Shown here piece by piece: positions 38,936 to 51,268 of a stretch of 64,000 nt of DNA; the first letter of the stretch is position 1, and every line of letters starts with the position of its first letter. This DNA is from Nepenthes gracilis (taxonomy: Eukaryota > Streptophyta > Magnoliopsida > Caryophyllales > Nepenthaceae), in assembly GCA_033239525.1 (NCBI GenBank), contig BSYO01000025.1, positions 3,630,001-3,694,000 of the forward strand, in the 5' to 3' direction. The position numbers were made by a program, and so were the translations under genes. The notes below the pieces were generated by a model that worked only from the letters and a program-made list of their open reading frames with translations, was not told the origin of the DNA and did no database searches.

Positions 38936-39643
38936 AAAATTAATTAGACTAATTTAATTAATTAGCATAATAATTAATTTATAAACAAGTCTAAAAAATT
39001 AAAATATTAATTGAGCTAGAAAGATCAAACTTGAAGAATACAGAGTCGGGTATCGACCCAATTTCAAGTAAAATAAACCCAAATCAACTGGGAGACCAAA
39101 TGGACTAGTTGCTATCGAACAACTTGGATCATATGCTTGAATGTCAAGATTAACCCAACTGAGAGGTTAATTCAGGTAAGCGGTTTGTATAATCTACAAT
39201 TATCTCAGGCGATGGTATCATAACTAATCAATATTAACTGTTCATCATTATCGATTTAACCATTTTTAGAAAGTCCAAGTAGAATTTGAACTAATTAATC
39301 TTTAACTGGTCTAACACTCTAATTATGATCAATTATTTTTTAAAAAAAAATTATTATTAACCGATGACGTGATTATGAATATGTTTTACTTTTTCTATAA
39401 AAAAGAAGAGATTTTAAAAAATAAGGATAGAATTAAATCCTCTAGCATACTTATTCTTTCACAAAACACGGAGTATAATCTTCCAGTTCTACTTTTATTG
39501 ACTTGAACATTGAAGGTTATACTGTAAAATGAGTTTAAAATTTTTTAAATTCTTATTTACTATTATAGTATGTAAAATTTGAATAAAAAAATTTGATAAT
39601 TCACTTCGAATATATTCAAATTATAATTCATATTTTAGATACA
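38936..39643 (+). mobile_element. Tat-like LTR related to the 21198/24928 pair
   Basis: Starts TGTTGGGTATAAAATTAATT, the intact form of the eroded start of the pair at 21198 and 24928. It shares their order of landmarks: a TTCACAAAACACGGAG stretch, GACTTGAACATTGAAGG as R motif, then CACTTCGAATATATTC. It ends near GATACA. The bases after it (TATTACTACTAAAATC) may be a decayed primer-binding site, which would make this a 5' LTR cut off from its element. Confidence 0.6.
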
Positions 39644-40079
39644 TATTACTACTAAAATCAAACAAATATAATTTAATTGAATCAAACCATCATCATAGGA
39701 TTGTACCAATTCAAAGATCTTGGCATCCCTTACAACCGGTTTCGTATCTATAAATAATGTATAAATGGTTTATGTACGTCTTTAAGGGCATATGCGACCA
39801 CTTCACTAGTATTGGGCTACGTCAAACAAGCCCTATAAACACTCAAATCGAGCAATATCTCTAATATGTATGATTATTATGTGTGTGTATATATATATAT
39901 ATATATCAAAGTCACCTACATTAGCCTCATAACAACTCATCTGACATGTTCAAATTAACTTGGAATATTAGAATATTGACGTAAGGCCTAATATTTTTAT
40001 TATGATTTATGATGTTATTTTTAGATATATTTGATTAATTTAAAAAATAATTATATAAAAAAATCTGAGAAAAAAACAG

Positions 40080-41700
40080 ATCAAAGGGAAAGCAGATCTA
40101 ACACCTGATTGGTGCATGTGGGGTGCTTATATATATTTTAAGCAATATAATGGTGCCTAAGATATGTTTGTATTAGTTTGATATGACGCTCGTGCACACT
40201 TATATGTCTGAGTGTACTTGATGTGTGTTTGACTACCATTCATGTGCTTATTTGGGTATCTAAGAGCTCTTCACCCAATTTCAGTCTTTTCATGCAGGAA
40301 AAGGGGGAGAGAAGAGGATAAAGAAAAAAGAGAAAGTAGAAGAAGATAAAGAAAGAGAAAGATTTTTTGGCCATTTTTTAAATCAAATCTGCTAAATTAG
40401 GTTAATATAAGTATTTTTAAACCTGTTCTTTAATTTATTTTTAAAATATTTTATTTTTGCTTATTTTTTATATTTTATTAGACATATATGCTTGCCTTTA
40501 CACCTATACTTTAAATATTATTACAAACATGTGATTTATATAGAAAGTTTTGAAATTTTATTGAGTTTTATTGAAGGATAGAAGATTTAGTCCATTTCAC
40601 TAAATAAGTAAATATTTTAAAAAATTATATTTATATACAAAAAAGCTGATATAAAAAGTGATGAAATATTATGTATTTAGTATTACATATTGATATTTTA
40701 TATAAATAATTGGTAAAAATTCTATTTTAACATCCGATATGAGTTTGTATTTTTCACAGTGTGAAAAATTTTGGCATTTATACTTTTTCACAAGTGTGAA
40801 AAAGTATTGGCATTTGTTATAAAATTTTTTATTTGTATTTTTTTGAAAATCATTATAAAAAATTAGTATAATAATATATTTATACATCCTAATACATCAA
40901 ATATATTTAAAAACTATACTTATCATCTACAAGTGATAAAAAAAGTAACGTTTGATCTCATCTATTTGGACTAATTTCTAAACTATCTGCATACTGGTCT
41001 ATATAGTAATATTTTGATCAAAAATTATTAGGGTATATGTAACAATTCCTTAAAATTAGCCTTTTAATCATTAATTTTTAGATTTTAGCACAATTTAGGT
41101 TTTTTTTGTTTGGATTTGATATGCATCATATTCTACTTTTGGAATGATTTGATTTTTTTGAGATTTGTAAGTTTTGACACGATATTTTAATTTACCTAAC
41201 TTTGAATATTTAAAACTTTTTAAATTATACATTTTAAACTTTAGAAAATTTCATATAGTTTGTATTATTTGATATTTGTATATGTGTTATAAATGTTATA
41301 TACAAAATTAGGATTTTGAATATTTATTTAAAATATTTGATATATTAAATTTTACATATATTTACGATTTTTCTCTTCAATTTGTTTTGTAGACTTGTAT
41401 ATTTGTACATTACATATATTTTTTAACACATTTTGAGGTTAGATGACTATGAATTATTCATAGGATTTAATTGGAAGACACTAGAAGATTTTGCTTATTT
41501 ATATTTGGATTTTAATTTGTATTTAGACAAAGATTTGTGATTTATTGTATATTTTTTATTATAATGATTTGTATAATTTGAAAATATTGTATTGTATGAA
41601 TTTTATTACTGATTTCATATTGTACCGGTAAAATTTTTCTTTTACTATTAAGATATTTACAAAAATAAAAAATAAAAATTGCTAATTCATTGCAAGCTTA
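40080..41700 (+). mobile_element. long LTR-like repeat, copy B (approximate ends)
   Basis: GACGCTCGTGCACAC-type sequence is followed by a purine-rich run (40302-40362), then TTAGGTTAATATAAG. An AT-rich tail includes TAAGTAAATATTTT and ATATACAAAAAAGCTG, which align with copy A around 34380-34430. No coding sequence. Boundaries are not defined. Confidence 0.45.
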
Positions 41701-41944
41701 GTCAGATTGGTTAATTTTACTCTTAACCAGCAAGGTTAAAAATTTATTGAGCATTATTATTTGACCGTGTCCGTCCATATTACTTATATTTTTGGATCAT
41801 TCTCTATAAAATTTTAAACCAATTAAATAAACAGTCTAATTTTGAACAGATCTCTTACGGATCTTGCAAATGCTTTAGTGTTAACTGCTTGGGGTGTGGT
41901 AGGGGGCTTGGGAATTTCATGTTTGCATAATTTTTCTAATGATT

Positions 41945-42118
41945 CGTTTAGTTATTAAAATAAAATAATGTAAAAATATAATAGCTATTCTTAGAAAATA
42001 AAATAAAATAGGAATAAAATAAAATTGTTATTCTCATATTTGATTGTTAGAATAGAATAAAATAAAAATTAGTATTTTATTATTTGATTTATAGAATAGT
42101 ATGATGAATAATATGAAA

Positions 42119-42156
<38 letters not shown>

Positions 42157-42167
42157 TAAACGTAGTA

Positions 42168-42219
<52 letters not shown>

Positions 42220-42366
42220 GGGAATGAATAATTATTTTTATCTTTCATGTGAAAATAAATATTTTCATAAAAATATTTATTTTTATTAAATTGTAACCAA
42301 ATAGAAAAATATTTATTTATTTAAAAATAAAAAAAATAATTTTTTTATTTTTTTGAATCAAACGGT
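41945..42366. mobile_element. MITE-like element, copy 2, with expanded (TAA)n
   Basis: Starts CGTTTAGTTATTAAAATA and ends GAATCAAACGG, so CGTTTR is inverted at its two ends. It shares with the insertion at 11755-12118 the stretches TATTTGATTGTTAGAATAGA, TAGAATAGTATGATGAATAA-like sequence, a central TAA/GTA microsatellite and TTGTAACCAAATAGAAAAA. The microsatellite (42121-42220) is longer in this copy. Confidence 0.65.
42121..42220. repeat. (TAA)n microsatellite inside the MITE-like element
   Basis: Roughly 30 TAA units interrupted by AAACGTAGTAG. An open frame across it, rich in Ile and Asn runs, is a by-product. Confidence 0.9.
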
Positions 42367-42456
42367 GGGTAAGTATCTATATTTTTTAAAAAGCAATGGC
42401 ATGGACCACCATCGAGATTGGTGTAAAGTGTGGGATCAATTCACCCTAGTCAAAAA

Positions 42457-42696
42457 CATTATATATATATATATATATATAAATTGAATATGAATATATT
42501 AAATTTTAAATTAAAATTTTTACTGATTTGATTAAATTTTTAAATTGGCCTAAAAAATTATTGATCATTATAAATCACTTATCTGATATCTCTATAAAAT
42601 TAGTAGAATCTGAACCACTTTTTTCAAGAATAATAATATAATTATTATAAATTTACTCTATTAAAAAATATCAAAATAATAAAATTACTAATCATT

Positions 42697-42740
<44 letters not shown>
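42457..42740. repeat. (AT)n microsatellites
   Basis: Two alternating AT runs at about 42461-42481 and 42702-42738, separated by AT-rich sequence. Confidence 0.8.
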
Positions 42741-42741
<1 letters not shown>

Positions 42742-43207
42742 AAGTTTACCCTAAATTATTTGCTGAATACGTCCTAGTTTTTCAGCTGGTTTAGATCTTA
42801 AAAACCTATGGCTGATATAAAATAATTTTAAAAATATAATTATTTTAGAAATATGCAATCGACATCTAATATATCGTTTTATCTATTTATTTATAATAAT
42901 AAACTTATACGAGAATAAATTAATAGATGCAGTTCATAAAATCTCACACTATGTTTTTAAACTAATAAAAAAAATTATAATTAATAATATAATATTTTAT
43001 TTATTTATCTATAATAAAAAATTTCATAAAATAAATAAATATTATGTTATTATTATTTATGATGTTAAAATTAGCTTGCCCAAGTTGGGGTGAGGTGGGA
43101 ACAATTTTTGGCTTTCTTTTATTTTTTGATTTATATTTATGACGTTAAAACTAATATATTTTAAACAAATATTCATAATAATTATATTTTAAAATTAAAA
43201 TTAATTA

Positions 43208-44550
43208 TTTGAGGTATGAGAGCTAACACATGGTGTGTGCTTATGCGATGCTCATGGGCATTAATAGTTCTAGTAGAATGGGTGACGCTGATACATAGGC
43301 GAGGCGTGCTCATGCATTGGCTAGCAGTATGAGTAGCCCTTGTGTATAACTAGGGCGTGCTTACGCCTATATATATTTAGTTTCTGTGTTTAATAAGCAT
43401 ATGACCGACGCATCTGTACAGGTCTGTCTGAATAAGGAATTTCAGCAATTTTTTAAGGCATTTTTTCTGATTTTATAAGAGAAGAGAGAGAAAGAGAGAG
43501 AAAGAGAGAGAAACGAAGAGACAATACAAAATAATTAATTTTGGAGCTATTTTATATTAGATCAGGTAAATATTCAGCTTAAAATAAGTGCATTTAAATA
43601 TATTTTTTGATCTATTATTAAAATTTTTGATTTTTTTTCGATTACTATTTGTATGTATATGCATGTTACCCTCCTTCGTCTTTTTAAATGTTTATTATAT
43701 CGATATCTATTTTTATTGGACATTCAAATGTTTTGAAGATTTATATTTATATAAAATCTTTAATTATTTTTGTATAAATATTTGATGAAAATACTACATT
43801 GTAGAATGGAACAAAGAATTTGCTTCTATCCTAATTTTAAAAAGTTTCAAATATTTGTTATGTGATATAGTGATTCTTATTTTGACTCAATAAAAATTAT
43901 TATTAGAGAATTAAAAAATTATATTTAGATATATTTTAGTATACTATGGATGCACAATGTTAAGATCAGACCTATTATTTACGAGTTAAAAAAATTGTAT
44001 TTAATCTTGTCTATAAGGTCTAAATGTAGATAACCCTCATATAGTCTTAATTAATAACATATCGATATTGGGCTATCAGGAATATGCATAGTCTGATTTT
44101 TATCCTTTGATATTAGTTAGTATCCAAGTTACTGATCCTTGACACTTAGTTTTTTATATGATTTTTGACATATTTCATAAGTTTTCATGCATTCAAATAT
44201 GTTTTTATATGTTTTTGTAGGCTTTCATAAGTTTTCATGCATTCATACTTATCTAACACTTCATATGTTATCGTGTTTCTAAACATATTTATCAATTATT
44301 AGACATTTTTATATTTGCGTATTTAACCATAAATTATTGTCCTTTATGCATATTTTACTCATTTATATCTATATATTTATACATATTTTACTAAGTGATA
44401 TTCTTATGTTTACTGTATTTTAAAACTCCTTCCGAATTAACAGGCTTAGATTCTTACAAGATTGAACTAGAACTATTTGAAAAGAATAGTTAAGAACTTT
44501 TATTTATATTTTAGGCTTGTGTTTCAAATATTGTAGCAAATTGGATTAAT
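43208..44550 (+). mobile_element. long LTR-like repeat, copy C (approximate ends)
   Basis: A GC-richer block with repeated GCTCATG motifs (43245-43345) is followed by GCCTATATATATTTAG (TATA-like), then a GAGAGAAA purine run (43481-43520). AGATCAGGTAAATATTC follows, then an AT-rich tail that aligns with copy D. The tail has a local duplication of CATAAGTTTTCATGCATTCA near 44176 and 44226. No coding sequence. Confidence 0.5.
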
Positions 44551-45239
44551 CTTTCATAATTGAATTTAGATTTTCATAGTTTGATTTTGGGTTGATATGT
44601 CATTATGCTTCATGTATGTTTCTCACTATTTGTATATTAGATCATGGAGAGATACTTTTTTTTTTTGCAAGATACTATGGTTTTAGCAGTTATAATATAA
44701 ACAAGAATAGTTTGGCCATTCTCGTGACTACAATATTTGTAATTGGCTACCTCATGTTTTGGCTCGAAGCATTTGACCTCGTTATGGTTGAACATTGATT
44801 ATGAATAATTTTTATATTTTATTCATTATTATTATCTGCTTATATTAAAATTGTAACAATGAGCCCATTTGTATGTTTCCAAAGTGAGATAAAATCTCAT
44901 CCTAGCCAAGGCATCAATGATGAAATCACCTTCCCAATTTATGTTATTTATAGAACAATACTAGTCTTTGTCAATCTTCCGTTTTAATGTGTACCTGAAA
45001 AATTGATTTGATCAGGATTCTTTAATGACTTATATCTGAGTATGAACTAGAATTTTGGATCAATTTCCATTCTCTTAATGTTGACAGCCCACACCAGGCA
45101 CCTGCAATGGTAGGATGGCACCACTACTGGTCATTTGAATTCACTCAAGGTTTGCTTCTAAATTCTCTAACTAAATGATTTTACTGTTAATCAAGTTATG
45201 ATGATCACGCTAGTGGTTGTTTTACTAATATCAACCATA
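44551..45239. other. unassigned spacer
   Basis: No domain, tandem repeat or convincing open frame on either strand. Confidence 0.4.
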
Positions 45240-46797
45240 TAGAGTCATTCAAACTAAACTAGCTCAAATTTAAGACTCAAATAAACCTAATATAGATCTA
45301 AAGCCCAAATAGACCCATAATAAACTTGAGGTCAAGATAGGTACAAATAGGTAGAGGCCACGAATGAGAAGACCCTCTTAAATTTAAAATAAACATATAG
45401 TCTGGATAAATTTTAACCTTTTTACTCGATATACCAGGCCTTGTGAATTCTCTCATTGGTTGTATTAATACTTTTTATTTATTTTATTTATTATTTAGAA
45501 TATTTTACCCAATTAAGTATTAATAGTATGTAAGAAAGAATCTTTCTATGATTCATTTCACTCTTATTTTTGTTTATATTTTGTAAGAAACCAATTCAAA
45601 GCTTCGAATTACACTCAAATACGGGTCATTAAAGGGTTTGGGTTTATCAATTTTTTAAGTACGCATTATTAGTACCGTCTGTAAGAACGTTAAATAAAAA
45701 TTGTTCACCGCTAATAAAAATAGATAACATTTCAAGATTAAATGGGTCAAGCCGTAGGGTCTCCATGACATCTTGGCTGGCCATGGGTCGGCCACTAGCA
45801 CCAGCGCCATGTGCCCGGTAGCAATTTTGGCACCAAGGGCCTCCATGCGGGCAAGCCATGCACCCGAGCCTAGTGCTTGTTTACATCCGCATTAGAACTC
45901 ATGGCCATCGGATGGTGTCACCGCTAGTTCACCATGGTTGCCCACTTTAGATTCCTTGCCGGTTAGCCTCCCATATAGATGCCTAAGGTTGCCAGATAGC
46001 ACTAAAACCATCCACCAGTCACGCCATGCCGGTGCACGCCACATCCATGCATAGGACCACCACTAACAATTCTGATCAATCATAAAACCCTATTCACTTA
46101 TTTTCTCCAATCTCTAACAACAAAATATTGAAATGCTCAACAATGGCAGGATGATGTAGCCATCAATGGTATTAACGACACGCTATCGAACTTCGATGAT
46201 TGGACGGTGATGGAGATTGGTTCCATCACGGTCTCATCTCTAGTTGGAAGGCTCTCTTCATTATGGAGGACCCCTTCTATTCGCCTTCTTTGCACAAGGT
46301 CATCGGAAACACACTCTTGTTTAAATTTGGACGAGTTGCCTCTGCTCAGCAATCAGTAACATATTCCCTATGTTGAACTCCCCATTGCCACCGAAGCCAC
46401 CTTAGGGGCATGATGATAATATTTCCCCACTACTCCCAGGGATGCCACCAATCACGTATACATCGGAATAGGAATTCACCTATGGAGTTTAAAGGGATCA
46501 GAAAGATTGATGGAGTTCCTGGTGGACAACCAATTGAAGAGCACCCTCAAAGGGAGATGAAGAAGTCGGAGAAGTGATCTTCTCAGATGAAAAGGTCTTA
46601 GGGTTCGTGGCCATGGTTGTCATCGCCATGGGCTAGGATTTCAATAATCGAAGGATGAAGAGGAGTAGAGAGAGAACCACTTGATTTAGGAGAGAGAGGC
46701 TCTCGGGAGGCATGAGTCGTCATCGAGCTGACTTCAATGACGAACCCCACGTGGGTGTCAAGATCGGCATCCGACCGACCCTAAGTTAGTCAATTAG
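45240..46797 (+). mobile_element. Tat-like 5' LTR end, primer-binding site and leader remnant
   Basis: The LTR-like sequence ends AAGTACGCATTA at about 45670, like the GTACGCATCA end of the LTR at 29414-30418. Next comes TTAGTACCGTCTGTAAGAAC, which matches the usual Tat primer-binding context TTGGCGCCGTCTGTGGGAAC apart from transitions. The following 1.1 kb is GC-richer and could be leader or gag, but no zinc knuckle or other gag motif is readable. The copia LTR at 46798 cuts it off. Confidence 0.5.
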
Positions 46798-47516
46798 TGT
46801 TGGGTTATGGGTCACTCCCGTGTGGACCCATATTCACTTGATGTGGCGAATGGAGGTAAATATCCTCACCGCATGAATAAGGATCGAGTTGCGCCTGTTG
46901 GCGCTCGAGCCGCAAATTCTAGTGTGCTCCTGCTTGCTGTGCGCCCGAATGGCCCTCGAGCCGAAAATTCCAGTGTGCCCCCTCTCGCTGTGAGCTCGAA
47001 TGGCACTTAAGTGCGGGCCTGCGCCTGCTGCGCACTTGATAGGTACTCGAGTACGTGCCGAATATATAAAACGTACACTTTGTATTTTTAGGTTATTCCA
47101 ATCAGTTTGAGCGCCGTTCCAGAGAAGAAAAAAAAGAGAGAAGAAAAACAAGAGGAAGATTTGAGCCTCCGCTTGTATTTTCAATCAAGTTCTAGTCTTC
47201 AATAATCACACGTACAAGATTCTTGCTACTGAGAAGAACATCTGTCGGGTTTTTATCTCTACTCTTACTCTTTATATTTCTTGTACGGGATGTGCAAAGT
47301 TAGTTGATATTGATTTTTGTGATTTGGGATTAGTGTAACCGATCAACTGCTGCTAGTGAAAATTTCGGACTCTGTGTCCCGTGATTTTTTTCCCTTATTT
47401 CATAAGGAGTTCTTCACGTAAAAATCGTGTCTTTATTATTTGTGGTTGCTTATTGTGTACTTGCTATCATCTACTACATATTTTTTCACGGTTTAAACAA
47501 GTATTTAATTCTAACA
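46798..47516 (+). mobile_element. Ty1/copia 5' LTR with primer-binding site
   Basis: 719 bp starting TGTTGGGTTATGGG and ending TTTAATTCTAACA. Immediately after (47517) comes ATTGGCACCAGGGGCC, a variant of the initiator-tRNA-Met primer-binding site of plant copia elements (TGGTATCAGAGC type). U3 holds a 51-bp tandem repeat. A TATA-like GAATATATAAAACG is at about 47060, followed by a purine-rich run (47126-47160). No gag-pol follows, so the element is truncated right after its leader. The 204-bp open frame across U3 arises from the repeat and is not a gene. Confidence 0.75.
46900..47001. repeat. 51-bp tandem repeat in the copia LTR U3
   Basis: Two adjacent 51-bp units (46900-46950 and 46951-47001) starting GGCGCTCGAGCCG and GGCCCTCGAGCCG, with the start of a third. 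GC-rich against an AT-rich background. Such repeats in U3 often act as enhancer-like modules. Confidence 0.85.
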
Positions 47517-48089
47517 ATTGGCACCAGGGGCCAGGTTGACCTAGGGCAGTGAAAATGATGCCATGTACTGTGTCTAATCTAATATTTTTGGATAATATAT
47601 ATTGTATTTAATTGTTAGCTTCTAGTTTGATTTCAGTTGAAGAATGTGGTGGAATTGATGTGGAGTTTTTGGATAGTTTTTGATGCCTAGGATAATACCG
47701 TGTAGTTATATATTAGTTGTTATGCTAAACATGTATAATTGTTTGCAAATGTAAGTACGATATATCTCAGTAATTATTTTAGTTAGATGGATAAATTTTA
47801 TGGATATTTATTATTTTCGCAATTTGATATATGATTATTTTTAGTAATGAGTAGGCATCTTTCTTTAATAAAAAGCCAACATTATATTATTTAAATTGGC
47901 ATTAGAACCACGGATGAGGTGGTAATATATTTGAATCTTGTGTATATTATATTACTATTTATGTACAGATGATTGTAGTATTGATAAGGAAAGTTCACGT
48001 TCAATAGGTTAATAATTTATTTATTGATAAAATTAATAATTAAAAGATAATAAATTATGATTATAATTAATGATGGATTTTAGAATGTG
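47517..48089. other. copia leader remnant and AT-rich spacer
   Basis: The first 40 bases are the primer-binding site and leader. The rest is AT-rich with no gag similarity. Confidence 0.4.
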
Positions 48090-49850
48090 ATCCGTCGCAA
48101 CAGGCCATGTCGTTGATTTGCTCTAGTATTTCGAATGGCTCAATGAATACAAGATTCAACTTGCCCTGCATCCTAAATCGGAGAACACCTGTCGTAGTTG
48201 ATACCTTAAGAAAGACTGCATCGTCGACCTCGAAGCATAGATCACGTCGTATCTATGTAGCTCTTCTGTTGACTCTAGGCTTCTAACATCCACTCTTGTA
48301 TCAAATGGGATCTTTTCCATCATCTCTTGCACAAGGTTGGGCCCCAAAATCTAATGATCTTCAATCTCTTCCCAATTCACAGTGATTAGCATTTCCTCTT
48401 ATACAAAGTCTCGAACAATACCGTCCCAAAGCTAGCCAAGAAGCTGTTATTGTATGCAAATTTCACAAGCAATAAATACATGCTAGCTTATAGTGTTGAA
48501 CTTCAGTCTCATCCCCAACTCTCTAGGTAAACTCCTCCATAACTATGATATGAATCTCAAGTCTTGATCCAAGACGATATAAACTGATACTCTGTACAAT
48601 CTCACCATCTCATCAATATAGAGTATGGTGAGTCACTCCAAAGAGTTTGTCAATTTCATCACAAGGAAGTATGTCAAGTTAGTCAATCAGTTTACACTAA
48701 CCCATATGACATCGCTACCTCTGACAGTCCTTGGAAGTCCAATAATAAAGTCCACGGAGATGTGCTCCCATTTCTACGTCAAAATTGACATAGATTGTAA
48801 CTTTCATGCCAGCCTATGGTAATTTGCCTTTATTTGCTGAAAAATTAGGCATCAAGAAACAAACTTGGCAACATCCCTCTTTATGCCACTCCACCAAAAA
48901 GTTTCCATCATGTCACAACACATCTTAGCTGAACATGGATGCATCGTGTACCTCGACTAATGCACTTCCACTAAAATCTCTCTCCTTAATTCCACCACAT
49001 TGGGAACATATATTCTGCACTTGAATATGAGAATCCCATTTCTCCTAATCTCATCCCTTTTGGGACTCATAAGGTAGCTCCTTAATAATACTTAATAGCA
49101 CTGGTCATTACTCTGTACTTCTAAATCCTCTCTAACAATACCAGCTATACTCTAAGGTAAGATATTATCATTTATGGGTCACTTAAGTATAGCCAAATGC
49201 ACAATTATTGATATCTACTAGCGTTTTCCAGTCTCTCATCATTAAGTGGGCTAGAAGATTAGCTAATTTTCTACTATGTGTATCTGCTATCACATTTGCC
49301 GTACTAAGTTAATATAAGATTTGGCAATCGTAGTCCATGAAAAAGTCCATCAAGTCACCACATTTGCTTTACTAAGTTAATATAAGATTTGGCAATAATA
49401 GTTCTTGAAAAGGTCCATCCAACATCTTTGTTTCATCTTCAGCTCTTTATAAGAGAAAGGATACTTAATTCTTATAATCCATGTAGATGATGGACTCCTC
49501 CCTATACAAGTATTGTGCCTCCAAGACTTTAGTACAAAGATGGTCACAGTCAACTCTAAATAATGGATTAGATATCTCTTCTCATAAGTTTTCAGCTGTT
49601 GAGATCAATAAATAAATAATTTATTGTGCTGCATCAACACACAATCTAAACCCTTTAATAAAGTGTTACAAAACACCACAAATTCACTTAAACCCTATGG
49701 AATCGTCAGAATCAATGCTAACGCCAACCATCGCCTCAACTCCTGGAACCTGTGCTCACAATTGTTAGATCAAATAAACTTGACATCCTTCCGTGTCATC
49801 TTGGTCATTGGCACGGCCCTAACTTTGACACAAGGCCCGAGGCTTATGTA
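48090..49850 (-). pseudogene. Del/Tekay-type Ty3 pol remnant (RT end, RNase H, integrase)
   Basis: Translating the minus strand from right to left gives, in pol order: RNase H start (GLDCVLMQHNK near 49620; QLKTYEKRYLIHYLELTV near 49560; YDCQILY and ANVIADTHSRKLA near 49290), the integrase zinc finger (LRREILVEVH, YTMHPCSAKM, WWSGIKRDVAKFVS near 48860-48990), parts of the core (KFAYNNSF near 48470), and the C-terminal part (FDTRVDVRSLES, LRYQLRQVFSDLG) near 48160-48350. Stops and shifts are frequent. The wording is that of plant chromoviruses of the Del/Tekay group. The 5' part of RT, and gag, are absent; the remnant stops near a LINE fragment. A 68-bp duplication lies near 49291-49426. Confidence 0.8.
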
Positions 49851-49914
49851 ACAGGTCCCTAGATTTGACGATGCCCGTCCAGGTACTACATGAGTTGAGT
49901 TTGATTTTAAAATT

Positions 49915-50742
49915 GTTTGATTGGTGATATTTTGCTTCAATTATCTGGGCACAGATTTTATTTGGCTTATTGACTATATCCTATATGAGCTTCCATGGCA
50001 GGGCCGGGTTGATATGCTGGGCATTTTGTAGGTCAACGGTTCCAAATTTCAAAACCTCTTTCCAACGAATCAGTAGATAGGGACATCTTCAGAGTTGCTT
50101 GGTCAAGTTTCTGTCGGTCTGGAGAGGTGAAGATAAAGTGACTTTTGTAAGTTGACGCATTGACTTGAGGTCTGGCAAAAAGCTTCGTGCAAGAAGGAGA
50201 TAAAAGTATTCTACTTCGAGACTTGGACAAAGGGGAGCAGGTCATTAACATAGAATAAATGGGAGACAGTTGGTCCCTCCTGCATATCTGAATATGCTTC
50301 CATAACTTTTGTATATAATATATTAGATTAAATAAATAATTTTAAACCAGTAAGTTTAATACTACAAATATATAAACCAAACAAACCTACACATTGACGG
50401 TTTGAACGGTTTAATTCGAGTGACAGTTTGATTTGGTTTGGTAATGATACGGACCGTAATACACAGTTTGGTTACATATTATCTTCAATCTATACTAAAC
50501 CGATCTATGTTCACCCCTCCGGCTCACGAGAAAGTTCAGAAATCGTAGGGCATACGTGATGAAATCCCATCTGATTTTGTCCAAGGCATTGGCCATATCA
50601 ATTCTAAATTTTTGGATCGTTTGACAAAGTGGATGGTTTCTTGGGTCGTGATGATATTGTCATGAGGAGTTCTGCTAGGAAGAAAACTGGCTTGGACCGA
50701 GCTAACGATGCTGTTAAGGAAGGGGTCTGATTCTGTAAACAA
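49915..50742 (-). pseudogene. LINE (L1-type) reverse transcriptase remnant
   Basis: On the minus strand, 50742-50536 reads SSVQASFLPSRTPHDNIITT then QETIHFVKRSKNLEL, the conserved L1 block around 'Q..F..GR...DNI...QE'. Near 50255-50190 is SHLFYVNDLLPFVQ, which corresponds to the YADD-type active site with one aspartate changed to asparagine. Around 50010-49915 is PALPWKLI and KICAQIIEAKYHQ, matching the region after the palm domain. The interval 50280-50520 does not fit and appears to be an insertion plus deletion. No endonuclease domain, poly-A tail or target duplication was identified. The copy is dead. Confidence 0.7.
50280..50520. mobile_element. possible small insertion within the LINE remnant
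   Basis: The interval interrupts the LINE reading. It is AT-rich, with GGTTTGAACGGTTTAATTCG and TTTGGTTTGGTAATG. Its right end TTCACCCCTCC could be a MITE end. No matched inverted repeat was found, so this is only a suggestion. Confidence 0.25.
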
Positions 50743-50879
50743 TCACTGTATTATTTAGGTCTTCCATGATATTGTTCCTTAGCTAGGTTTTCCATGTCGT
50801 GCTCTGCAACAAGATATACGATGTAGTTCCAGAAGTGGATTTTTGAGAAACTGTCCCACATGAAGAAGAACTCTTCCCA

Positions 50880-51268
50880 GATGACTTAAATCTGGAGAAA
50901 TTAGGGGCCATGCCTTTACTCCACCAAGTTAAGTGTCCTATCTTTAATAGGTTAGCATTGAGCAGATATCTTTTAAATGCTATTGAGATATTACTGGATA
51001 ATATAACATCTGATCTATTCATCCATTATTATGGATTATATAAAAATAAATAGATAGGTGTATATTATATCACAGATGACTTATAAAATGAGAAGTTAGG
51101 TGCCATACATTTACTCCACCAAGTGAAAAGTGTCCTATTTTTAATAAAATAATATTCGGTGGATATCTGTTACAAACTCTTGAGAGATTATCAGATAATA
51201 TAACGTCATCCATGCAGTAGACTCGCATAAGATAATAAATGGATGAGAATAATATCATACGAGGATAT
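50880..51268. repeat. 195-bp tandem duplication
   Basis: GATGACTTA begins units at 50880 and 51075. Shared landmarks in order are TTTACTCCACCAAGT, AGTGTCCTATYTTTAATA, GATATCT and AGATAATATAAC-like sequence. Roughly 70% alike by eye. It adjoins the LINE remnant on its 5' side (minus orientation). Open frames here are chance. Confidence 0.75.

Noticed and set aside
42101..42289. ORF with poly-Ile and poly-Asn
   Set aside because: Produced by the (TAA)n microsatellite inside a MITE-like element.
46807..47010. 67-codon ORF with a 17-residue repeat
   Set aside because: The repeat unit is 51 bp, so any open frame repeats every 17 codons. The region is LTR U3, upstream of the TATA box, not a gene.
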